Shown: positions 57,024 to 64,000 of the stretch, in pieces
How positions within the stretch are numbered: the stretch's first letter is position 1
How the letters are laid out: every line of letters begins with the position of its first letter
Assembly (NCBI GenBank): GCA_022845955.1
Contig: AP025576.1
Location: 7,227,681-7,291,680 of the forward strand
Source of the DNA: Lachnospiraceae bacterium
GTDB taxonomy: Bacteria > Bacillota > Clostridia > Lachnospirales > Lachnospiraceae
Reading direction: 5' to 3'
Length of the DNA: 64,000 nucleotides
Notes under the pieces: model-generated
Database searches by the model: none
Told to the model about the DNA's origin: nothing
The model's input: only the letters and a program-made list of their open reading frames with translations
Program-made: the position numbers and the translations under genes

Positions 57024-57959
57024 ATGAAAGGGTTATATTATAATGGAACACAAGCCGTATACCGGGAGGATCTTCCCATACCCGTCCCCGGGGAAAAAGA
57101 AAGCCTTATAAAAATACGTTACAGCGCTGTATGTAATACAGACAAAGAAGTCCAAAAAGGATACCGTCCTTCTTTCCGTGGAATCATGGGACATGAGTTT
57201 GTAGGGAAGGTAATCTCTTCCCCGGATCCTGCCCTTATCGGAAGACGGGTTGTGGGGGAATTGAATGCTTCCTGCGGAACCTGCATTTACTGCAGAACAG
57301 GGAGGCCCACCCATTGTTCAAACCGGAAGGTATTGGGCATGGACTCCAAAGATGGTTGTTTCGCTGAATATATGACCATTGACACTTCCCTGCTCCATAT
57401 TGTCCCGGATGCACTCCCTGACACGCAGGCTATCTTTACGGAACCCCTTGCGGCAGCGCTGGAAATCCTTACTCAGGTACACATATCCCCGGACAAAAAT
57501 GCTGCCGTCCTTGGGGACGGCAGGCTGGCCCTTCTTACCGCCCAGGTATTGGCTCTTACCGGTGTGGATTTGACTGTAATAGGAAGGCATCCGGAAAAAC
57601 TGGAGCTTTTCCGTCCCTTTGCCAAAACCACAACCTGCGGCGTTAAAGAAGGCTATGAATATGTTGCGGAATGTACCGGATCGGAAAGCGGTCTTCCCCA
57701 AGCCATGGAGCTTGTTCGTAAAAAAGGAACGATATTGCTGAAAAGCACGTATTCCGGAACAGTCAGCCTGGATATGAGCATGGTTGCCGTCAATGAACTG
57801 ACTATCGTAGGAAGCCGGTGCGGCCCGTTTGAGCCGGCCCTGCGTCTGCTTACGGACAACAAAATCCATCTCCCGGAAATTGAATTGTACGAGTTAAGGG
57901 ATTACGAAAAGGCCTTTGCATCAACAGCTTTCAAGGCAGGCTTCTCTTTCCCCTCCTGA
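57024..57959 (+). CDS. Zinc-dependent MDR alcohol/polyol dehydrogenase
   Basis: A 311-residue medium-chain dehydrogenase. Catalytic zinc: SAVCNTDKEV Cys and IMGHEFVGKV His-Glu; structural zinc: NASCGTCIYCRTGRPTHCSN (four Cys); cofactor fold AAVLGDGRLALLTAQVLALTG (Rossmann, second Gly replaced by Asp). Shorter than the usual 340-350 residues. Substrate unknown. It is the only + strand gene within the mnm-rpmH block, with its own promoter. AGGAGAT precedes the ATG. Confidence 0.85.
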   Translation: MKGLYYNGTQAVYREDLPIPVPGEKESLIKIRYSAVCNTDKEVQKGYRPSFRGIMGHEFVGKVISSPDPALIGRRVVGELNASCGTCIYCRTGRPTHCSNRKVLGMDSKDGCFAEYMTIDTSLLHIVPDALPDTQAIFTEPLAAALEILTQVHISPDKNAAVLGDGRLALLTAQVLALTGVDLTVIGRHPEKLELFRPFAKTTTCGVKEGYEYVAECTGSESGLPQAMELVRKKGTILLKSTYSGTVSLDMSMVAVNELTIVGSRCGPFEPALRLLTDNKIHLPEIELYELRDYEKAFASTAFKAGFSFPS

Positions 57960-57969
57960 AAGGCTTTCC

Positions 57970-58001
57970 AAAGGAACACGCTAACTTTCGTGTTCCTTTT
58001 T
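57970..58001. terminator. Bidirectional terminator between MDR gene and rarA
   Basis: AAAGGAACACG and complement, 8-nt loop, TTTTT on the plus side; the stem overlaps the rarA stop. Confidence 0.85.
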
Positions 58002-59309
58002 CCATGCAAGGATATGATCAAGCTTATCCTTTACCTGCGCTTCTTTTCCTTCACCGGAAGGAACATAATATCTCTTATGAAGGAGGGAATCCGGAAGGCA
58101 CTGCATAGCTGTTACCTTTTCCTCCGTATTATGGGCATACACATAGCCTTCCCCATAATGCAGTTCCTCCATAAGGCTGGTGGGAGCATTCCTTATCTGC
58201 AGAGGAACCGGCTCCGCCAGCATGGAAACCGCATCCTCCTTACAATCCTCATAAGCTTTATAGAGGGCATTTGATTTAGGAGCCATGGAGAGATATACCA
58301 CCGCATGAGCCAGATTGACATTGCACTCCGGCATGCCGTTAAAATGACAAGCCTGATAGGCGGCAACCGCTACCAGAAGTGCATTGCTGTCCGCCAGTCC
58401 CACATCCTCGCTGGCAAAGCGGATCAGCCTTCTGGCTACATACAAAGGATCCTCCCCGGCCTCCAGCATCCTGGACAACCAATATACGGCGGCATCCGGA
58501 TCCGTATTCCGCATGGATTTATGCAGAGCGGAGATCAAATTATAATGCTCTTCCCCCTTCTTGTCATAAAGAAGGGATTTTTTACTGGTGCACTGCTCCA
58601 GGATCTCCCTGGTTATGACAGTGGTTCCGTCCGGTTGTAAATTCCCGTTTAGGATTACCATTTCCAGCGTATTCAGGGCTGTCCGCCCGTCTCCGTTGGC
58701 AAAACGGGCTATCATCTCTATCATATCTTCTTCTATTTCTATTTTCTGGTTTCCGAACCCGTTATCCGCCTTCAGGGCATGGTTTACCAACTGCACCACT
58801 TCCTCTACGGAAAGTGCCTGCAGTACAAAGACCTTACACCGGGAAAGAAGAGCCGCATTGATCTCAAAAGACGGATTTTCCGTGGTTGCCCCAATCAGGA
58901 TAATACTTCCCTTTTCCACAAAAGGAAGGAAGGCATCCTGCTGCGCCTTATTAAAACGATGGATTTCATCCACGAAAACAATCGTTTTTCTTCCCATATG
59001 CCTGGCACTTTCAGCCTGGTTCATCACTTCCTTAATTTCACGTATCCCGCTGGTAACCGCACTGAAATCGATGAATTCAGCCCTCGTACTTCTGGCAATA
59101 ATGCGGGCAAGAGTGGTCTTTCCCACTCCGGGAGGCCCCCAGAAGATCATGGAAGATACCATATCCTGATCTATCAGGCGACGCAGAACCTTCCCCTCCC
59201 CAACCAGATGCTTCTGCCCCACGAACTCATCCAGCACAGATGGGCGCAGCCTGCTGGCCAGGGGATCATACATCACTCTGTTATCATCAAATAATGACAT
59301 TTGTTCCAT
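57981..59309 (-). CDS. rarA: Replication-associated recombination protein A (RarA/MgsA)
   Basis: A 442-residue AAA+ ATPase of the clamp-loader clade: LRPSVLDEFVGQKHLVGEG, FWGPPGVGKTTLARII (Walker A), TIVFVDEIHRFNKAQQDAFLP (Walker B), and the C-terminal MgsA domain (VYWLSRMLEAGEDPLYVARRLIRFASEDVGLAD). Acts at stalled forks. One base after mnmE, so co-transcribed with it. Confidence 0.95.
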   Translation of the reverse strand: MEQMSLFDDNRVMYDPLASRLRPSVLDEFVGQKHLVGEGKVLRRLIDQDMVSSMIFWGPPGVGKTTLARIIARSTRAEFIDFSAVTSGIREIKEVMNQAESARHMGRKTIVFVDEIHRFNKAQQDAFLPFVEKGSIILIGATTENPSFEINAALLSRCKVFVLQALSVEEVVQLVNHALKADNGFGNQKIEIEEDMIEMIARFANGDGRTALNTLEMVILNGNLQPDGTTVITREILEQCTSKKSLLYDKKGEEHYNLISALHKSMRNTDPDAAVYWLSRMLEAGEDPLYVARRLIRFASEDVGLADSNALLVAVAAYQACHFNGMPECNVNLAHAVVYLSMAPKSNALYKAYEDCKEDAVSMLAEPVPLQIRNAPTSLMEELHYGEGYVYAHNTEEKVTAMQCLPDSLLHKRYYVPSGEGKEAQVKDKLDHILAWKKEHES

Positions 59310-59310
59310 T

Positions 59311-60699
59311 TTATTTTCCCATACAGAACTTACTGAAAATCTCGTTTACCAGATCCTCTCCCACCTCTTCTCCAAGAATAAGACCAAGAGAAGCATAGGC
59401 ACTCATTAAATCGATGGAATAAAAATCCTCAGGCATCTCATCCTCCAGGCTCTTCCTTACCATCAAAAGGCTTTCCCTGGCTTCCTCCAGGGCCTGCTTA
59501 TGCCGCATGTTTGTAATGACGACTTCTTCATTCATAGTGAGAATACCTGAATAAAACATTTTTTTAATGGTGTTTTCGAATTCTTCCATTCCGGTATTAT
59601 CTTTCGTAGACGTACGGATCACGGAAATATCCGTATATCCAAGTCTCTTTCGCAGCTCTTCTTCCTCCACCACCGAAAGCAGATCCGTTTTATTAAGAAG
59701 AACAATACATTTTTTATCCCGGATCAAGTCCAGTATCTCTTCGTCACTCTCATCCAGCTCCACAGAGGAATCCACCACATAAAGGATCAGATCTGCATCA
59801 GAGGCTATTTTCATTGCGCGCTCCACACCTATCTTTTCCACCACATCTTCCGTAGAACGGATGCCGGCTGTATCGATAATATGCAATCCGATGCCATGCA
59901 GGCGGATTGACTCTTCCAAAATATCCCTGGTGGTACCGGCAACATCCGTAACAATTGCTTTTTCTTCCCCCACCAACAAATTCATAAGAGAAGATTTCCC
60001 TGCATTAGGCTTTCCGACAATAACCGTATTGATCCCTTCCTTCAGGACCTTTCCGTTATCCGCAGAATCAATCAGCTTTGTACAGCGCGCAAGCAGTTCC
60101 TCCACTTTGCGCGACAGCTTCTGCGGATAGCCATCTGTACTGATATGCTCCGGATCATCAAGAGCCGATTCAATAAAAGCGATCTCATACAGAATTTCTT
60201 CCCTCATCCGGCGGATACAGTCGGATACGGAACCCTTCAGCTGCTGCATGGATGATTTCAATGCAAACTCATTACGGGAATGGATGATATCCATAACCGC
60301 TTCCGCTTTAGCCAAATCGATCCTTCCGTTCAAAAAAGCCCGCTTCGTAAATTCACCGGGTTCAGCTAATCTTGCCCCCTGTCTTACCACAGCCCCCAGG
60401 ATTTTCTGTACGATTAATACACCGCCATGACAATTGATCTCAACGGTGTCTTCTCTTGTATAGCTATTTGGCGCTTTCATTACAGCAACCATTACTTCAT
60501 CCAGGATTTCCTCCCCATCCATTACAAACCCATAATGAATGGTATGGCTGCCATAATCTTTAAGACTATGGCAGCCATTCTTTGATCGATAAACCCTGTT
60601 TCCAATTTCAATTGCTTCTTCTCCGCTGATACGGACAATTCCTATTCCTGAATCAGACAGCGCCGTTGCAATTGCAGCAATTGTTTCAGTCTGTTTCAT
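59311..60699 (-). CDS. mnmE: tRNA modification GTPase MnmE (TrmE)
   Basis: A 462-residue protein: N-terminal folate-binding domain (TIAAIATALSDSGIGIVRISGEEA), helical domain, and G domain with IVGKPNAGKSSLMNLLVGEEKAIV, DVAGTTRD, DTAGIRSTED and LLNKTD; C-terminal FCMGK supplies the catalytic Cys. Partner of MnmG in tRNA wobble modification. Confidence 0.95.
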   Translation of the reverse strand: MKQTETIAAIATALSDSGIGIVRISGEEAIEIGNRVYRSKNGCHSLKDYGSHTIHYGFVMDGEEILDEVMVAVMKAPNSYTREDTVEINCHGGVLIVQKILGAVVRQGARLAEPGEFTKRAFLNGRIDLAKAEAVMDIIHSRNEFALKSSMQQLKGSVSDCIRRMREEILYEIAFIESALDDPEHISTDGYPQKLSRKVEELLARCTKLIDSADNGKVLKEGINTVIVGKPNAGKSSLMNLLVGEEKAIVTDVAGTTRDILEESIRLHGIGLHIIDTAGIRSTEDVVEKIGVERAMKIASDADLILYVVDSSVELDESDEEILDLIRDKKCIVLLNKTDLLSVVEEEELRKRLGYTDISVIRTSTKDNTGMEEFENTIKKMFYSGILTMNEEVVITNMRHKQALEEARESLLMVRKSLEDEMPEDFYSIDLMSAYASLGLILGEEVGEDLVNEIFSKFCMGK

Positions 60700-60741
60700 A
60701 AATCTCTTAACCTCTAACCCTCACAGACAGCGGACTGCCTG

Positions 60742-61365
60742 TTATCTTTTCAGGGTGACAACAACATGACGGAAGGGTTCCTCCCCTTCACTGTGGGTTG
60801 TAACATATTTGTCATTCTGCAGAGCGGAATGGATAATTCTTCTTTCATAAGGATTCATAGGTTCCAGGGAAACACTTCGTTTGGTCCTCTTTACCTTATA
60901 AGCTATGTTCTTCGCCAGATTTTCCAGAGTTTCTTTTCTTCTCTTACGGTAATTCTCGGTATCCACCTTCACACGGATATACTCTTCGGATTCTTTGTTA
61001 ACCACAAGAGATACAAGATACTGCAGGGAATCCAGTGTCTGTCCTCTTTTACCGATCAGAACGCCCATATCATCACCGCGTAAATCAACATCCAGAAAAC
61101 CTTCCGCTTCCTCATACTTCACATCAATAACAACGGTCATTTTCATTGCGGCAAACACATTATCCAGAAATTCTCTTGCCTTATCTTCAATGCTTCCCTT
61201 TATCTTTGCCTTTATTTTAGCAGGCTTCGCATTAAATCCCAGGAAACCGGTAGAACCTTCTTCGATTACCTCATACTCCAGCTTATCACTGGTTACAAGA
61301 AACTTTTGACAAGCTGCGGTAATGGCATCATCCACTGTCTTAGCAGTAAATTCAACGAATTCCAT
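60742..61365 (-). CDS. jag: RNA-binding protein Jag/KhpB
   Basis: A 207-residue protein: Jag N-domain (MEFVEFTAKTVDDAITAACQKF), KH domain (DVDLRGDDMGVLIGKRGQTLDSLQYLVSLVVN) and R3H domain (LEPMNPYERRIIHSALQNDKYVTTHSEGEEPFRHVVV). Start at 61,365 has GGAGGAAA upstream; an in-frame start twelve codons earlier does not. KhpB regulates cell elongation and division genes in Firmicutes. Confidence 0.9.
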   Translation of the reverse strand: MEFVEFTAKTVDDAITAACQKFLVTSDKLEYEVIEEGSTGFLGFNAKPAKIKAKIKGSIEDKAREFLDNVFAAMKMTVVIDVKYEEAEGFLDVDLRGDDMGVLIGKRGQTLDSLQYLVSLVVNKESEEYIRVKVDTENYRKRRKETLENLAKNIAYKVKRTKRSVSLEPMNPYERRIIHSALQNDKYVTTHSEGEEPFRHVVVTLKR

Positions 61366-61419
61366 AATTTCCTCCATTCTGCCGCCGGGTGCGGCAATCA
61401 AGTAAAGCGTACGTTCTGC

Positions 61420-62793
61420 TTATTTTTTATCGGAACTGCCTTTTTCCGTTTTATTATTATTTTCATTATAAATCTTCACCATATTCGCCTTTGCGGCAAT
61501 ACTGCCCGGCTTCGGAGCTTTCTTATTATACATGTCCGTCGCCTGTTTGACTGCCTGATCCTTTTCCTCCTGGGTCATGGACGGCTTGGCAGACGAAGCT
61601 TTCGCGGAAATACCGGAAGATTTCGGTGTGGTACTCTGTACATTCCGCGTATTCATACTGGCGTACTGGTTAATTGTCTTAGGATCAATACCGGCTTTTT
61701 CCATCCGTTTTATCCGTTTATCCTGCTTTTTCTTGGCCTTGTCCTTGTTTTTCTCAATAAGCTGGTCAAAATCCGTCTTATCGATATGTTTGTTAACCAG
61801 AACCTGCTGGATACTTCTAACCACCGCACTGGCAACCCAGTATAAACCAACACCGGCCGGAAGAGAGAAACAGAACACAGCAGACATAATAGGCATAATA
61901 TTATTCATCATCTTCATGGAAGACATCATACTGTTCTGCTCACCGTTTGATTCAGGCTGAGGCATAAGCTTTACGTTCAGCCATTGGGTAACCGCCGCCA
62001 ATACGGGAATGGCAAGGGCTGCAATGATGAGAAGCACATTCTTGGCTTCCATGGCACCTGACAAATAGTAGGAAGGGGAATCCCCTATGTTCATTCCGAA
62101 CAGGTTATTATACGATGCCAGCTTCTCGGATGTTTCCATGATATCATGGGCTAAATTGGGAAATTTATCCGCAAGGCTGTTCCATTCCGGAGTGGACGCC
62201 TTATTCAGCACATCAATAAAAGTATTCTTTACATAGGTGGGATCACCGGCAACAAACAGCTCATTGGAAAACTGTTTCATATACATGGCCGCATTCTTGA
62301 ATCCCTGAATAAACTCTGCACTGCCGGGCTGTGCAATCAGATTATCAACCATGGGCGAGAATACATCTTTTACTTGTCCGATGTAAGCAGGTATCGCATA
62401 AATTACCTTATACAGGGCATAGATTATCGGAAGCTGAATCAGCATCTGCACACAGCTGCCCATAGGCGACACGCCATATTTGGCATAAACAGCCTGCGTC
62501 TCATTCTGCATAGCCATCATGGAATCATTATCTTTTTTACCATTATACTTTTTCTGGATAGCCTGAAGCTCCGGATTCATCTTATTGCTCAGTTTGGAAA
62601 ACTTCTGCTGCTTTATTGTCAGAGGAAGCATGAGCATATAAATAACAATGGTAAAAACAATAATAGCAAGAGCGATGTAGGGAAGTCCTATCAGATTAAG
62701 AAGATAGAATATTCCCTCCATAATATAACCGAGCAATGTAGCAACCCACCCGATAACAGGAGTCGCACTTTTGGTCAAAATAATTCCTGGCAA
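61420..62793 (-). CDS. yidC: Membrane protein insertase YidC/OxaA
   Basis: A 457-residue insertase, Gram-positive type. Transmembrane segments include GLPYIALAIIVFTIVIYMLMLPLTIKQQKFSKL (with the conserved hydrophilic groove region), GSCVQMLIQLPIIYALYKVIY and LLIIAALAIPVLAAVTQWL; the C-terminal tail is Lys-rich and long. TTG start at 62,793 behind AAGGAGG. It has a large insertion between the second and third hydrophobic segments (about 125-230). Confidence 0.95.
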   Translation of the reverse strand: MPGIILTKSATPVIGWVATLLGYIMEGIFYLLNLIGLPYIALAIIVFTIVIYMLMLPLTIKQQKFSKLSNKMNPELQAIQKKYNGKKDNDSMMAMQNETQAVYAKYGVSPMGSCVQMLIQLPIIYALYKVIYAIPAYIGQVKDVFSPMVDNLIAQPGSAEFIQGFKNAAMYMKQFSNELFVAGDPTYVKNTFIDVLNKASTPEWNSLADKFPNLAHDIMETSEKLASYNNLFGMNIGDSPSYYLSGAMEAKNVLLIIAALAIPVLAAVTQWLNVKLMPQPESNGEQNSMMSSMKMMNNIMPIMSAVFCFSLPAGVGLYWVASAVVRSIQQVLVNKHIDKTDFDQLIEKNKDKAKKKQDKRIKRMEKAGIDPKTINQYASMNTRNVQSTTPKSSGISAKASSAKPSMTQEEKDQAVKQATDMYNKKAPKPGSIAAKANMVKIYNENNNKTEKGSSDKK

Positions 62794-62823
62794 AACTTAT
62801 TTCCTCCTTAAACCGGTGCCTGT

Positions 62824-63033
62824 TCAGGGTACCGGATCATAGCCTCCCTTGGAAAAGGGATTACATCTTACTATTCTCCAAAAAGCAAGCAAACCGCCCT
62901 TAATTACCCCGTACTTCTCCACAGCCTGTAACCCGTACTCGCTGCAGGTGGGAAAATAAGGGCATTTTGTACTTTTCATTGGTGATATATACTTCCTATA
63001 TCCTTTAATTAACGCAATTACTATCTTTTTCAT
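62824..63033 (-). CDS. yidD: Membrane protein insertion efficiency factor YidD
   Basis: A 69-residue protein: IALIKGYRKYISPMKSTKCPYFPTCSEYGLQAVEKYGVIKGGLLAFWRIVRCNPFSKGGYDPVP, complete family pattern with three Cys. Lies between rnpA and yidC as usual. Confidence 0.95.
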   Translation of the reverse strand: MKKIVIALIKGYRKYISPMKSTKCPYFPTCSEYGLQAVEKYGVIKGGLLAFWRIVRCNPFSKGGYDPVP

Positions 63034-63040
63034 ATCCGAA

Positions 63041-63376
63041 TCAGCTTATAATTTTATGAAGCTTACCCAAATGCAATAGCGCACTCTCGATTTCCCTGTA
63101 GGAAGCCGAAGCTGCATTCGCTCTGGCCACGACTACTATATCTAAACCACTATTAAATATATTTTCCTGCAGCCTGTAGCTTTCGCGCACCAGCCTTGTG
63201 ACATGATGGCGCACAACACTGTTACCAACTTTTTTACTCACCGAAATTCCAAGCCTGTTTGTCTCCAACTTATTTTCCAACACATACATTACCAACAAAC
63301 GATTGGCAAACGCTTTGCCATTCCGGTAAACAGACTGAAAATCCTGGTTTTTCTTCAAACTTTCCGAAAAATTCAT
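63041..63376 (-). CDS. rnpA: Ribonuclease P protein component
   Basis: A 111-residue protein: SESLKKNQDFQSVYRNGKAFANRLLVMYVLENKLETNRLGISVSKKVGNSVVRHHVTRLVRESYR; the basic RNR-like motif appears as VVRHHVTRLVRE, where the usual Asn-Arg pair is changed. It assists RNase P RNA in tRNA 5' processing. ATG 63,376 preferred over an upstream in-frame start because the family starts with MNFSESLKKN-like text. Confidence 0.95.
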   Translation of the reverse strand: MNFSESLKKNQDFQSVYRNGKAFANRLLVMYVLENKLETNRLGISVSKKVGNSVVRHHVTRLVRESYRLQENIFNSGLDIVVVARANAASASYREIESALLHLGKLHKIIS

Positions 63377-63427
63377 TACCTGTCCAATCTTTCCTGGAAA
63401 GAGAAAAAAAGGCCACAAAACTGCGGC

Positions 63428-63562
63428 CTATGCGGATAATCTCTTTCTTCCTTTTGCTCTTCTTGCTGCCAGTACCTTTCTTCCTCCCGGAGTACTCATT
63501 CTGGCTCTGAAGCCGTGAACTTTATTTCTCTGCCTGTTCTTAGGCTGAAATGTCATTTTCAT
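63428..63562 (-). CDS. rpmH: Ribosomal protein L34
   Basis: A 44-residue, Arg/Lys-rich protein: MKMTFQPKNRQRNKVHGFRA, then RMSTPGGRKVLAARRAKGRK and final RLSA, complete L34. GAAGGAGGTG precedes the ATG. First gene of the rpmH-rnpA-yidD-yidC-jag-mnmE-rarA series on the minus strand. Confidence 0.97.
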   Translation of the reverse strand: MKMTFQPKNRQRNKVHGFRARMSTPGGRKVLAARRAKGRKRLSA

Positions 63563-63620
63563 TTACGATGCACCTCCTTCACTCGGGTTTCTGATGTTGT
63601 GTCAGAAAATATCATTACCG

Positions 63621-63649
63621 ATTATATAGGAAGAAATCCCGCAAGTCAA
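63621..63649 (-). promoter_or_regulatory. rpmH promoter
   Basis: On the minus strand TTGACT (63,649-63,644) and TATAAT (63,626-63,621) are exactly 17 bp apart, close to consensus. Confidence 0.85.
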
Positions 63650-63816
63650 GCAAAACCGCGCATTTTACGAAATAAAAAAACGCTGAAAAAAGCCCGCAAA
63701 AATCGTGTTTTTCACTAATACAACATGTAGTTATTCAAATTTCATTTTTCCCACAACATCTAGCACCTTAATTTTCATCCACATGCTGCTAACGGATCTT
63801 TCCACTTAACATAACA

Positions 63817-63945
63817 TTATCCACAAATTGTGTATAACTTGTGGATAAACTCCGCTTAATTTTCATTTTCAATTTAAAAATAAATATCAAAGCCCCATAT
63901 TTTCTGGATGTTTATATGTTGATGACACTTTTCCACTTATCCACA
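63817..63945. other. Origin of replication: DnaA-box cluster
   Basis: TTATCCACA at 63,817 and 63,937, TGTGGATAA at 63,840 and a variant TGTGTATAA at 63,829, in an AT-rich, gene-free stretch between rpmH and the window end. This is the standard oriC place upstream of dnaA. The remaining bases to 64,000 hold no gene. Confidence 0.85.
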
Positions 63946-64000
63946 TTTGCACATAGGAAACCCGAAATATGTTAACTACTCCCCCCTTCCGTTCACACTA

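Overview
The window reads as a Lachnospiraceae-type Clostridia chromosome next to the replication origin. From about 47.0 kb to the right end it is conserved, AT-rich core: a DUF3881 gene, serS, a DUF4446 gene, parB, parA, a parS-flanked hydrolase, rsmG, mnmG, a membrane protein, an MDR dehydrogenase (the only + strand gene after the hydrolase), rarA, mnmE, jag/khpB, yidC, yidD, rnpA and rpmH. It ends in DnaA boxes (63.8-63.95 kb), so dnaA should start just past the right edge. Protein families throughout match human-gut Lachnospiraceae; I cannot name the species.

The left 36 kb is one integrative conjugative element (ICE1). It enters with the C-terminus of a Tn1549-type relaxase, and ends at 34.2-36.0 kb with excisionase-like genes, a tyrosine integrase and integrase arm-type repeats beside the 3' half of a tRNA-Arg. 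Between them lies a large one-strand cargo of polymorphic-toxin immunity genes (Imm17, DUF2004, DUF5713, DUF4241, Imm51, DUF6881, SUMF1-like, CbrC, DUF4261 and unknowns), with no toxin gene seen. Its centrepiece is a giant fused poly-immunity gene (DUF4259, Imm33/DUF2185, two TPR blocks, SUKH, DUF4261, DUF4253). The cargo is followed by a WYL regulator, an ImmR/ImmA pair under an SOS-box-like promoter, two sigma-like regulators, a structured non-coding stretch and a MazF/PemK toxin.

A 12.2 kb block of different character (about 11,304-23,508) sits inside the SUKH domain of the giant gene. It holds a sialic-acid operon (ABC importer, nanA, yhcH/nanQ, nanE, nanK, SGNH esterase), a thioesterase, several pseudogenes and pnuC behind an attenuator-like leader. 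Both ends are truncated genes: an RpiR regulator on the left and a Y-family polymerase on the right. It is either an illegitimate insertion or an assembly join.

A second, smaller element (ICE2/IME, 36,346-46,770, about 10.4 kb) lies between 12-bp direct repeats in the anticodon region of tRNA-Arg(CCU). It carries a hairpin array, a RepA-like ATPase, an oriT-like region with mobC but no relaxase, traX, small regulators, a 119-bp MITE-like insertion, xis and int. The host tRNA-Arg gene is split: its 5' half is at 46,759-46,800 and its 3' half at 36,311-36,357. The element brings a complete tRNA-Arg(CCU) at its right end that could replace it.
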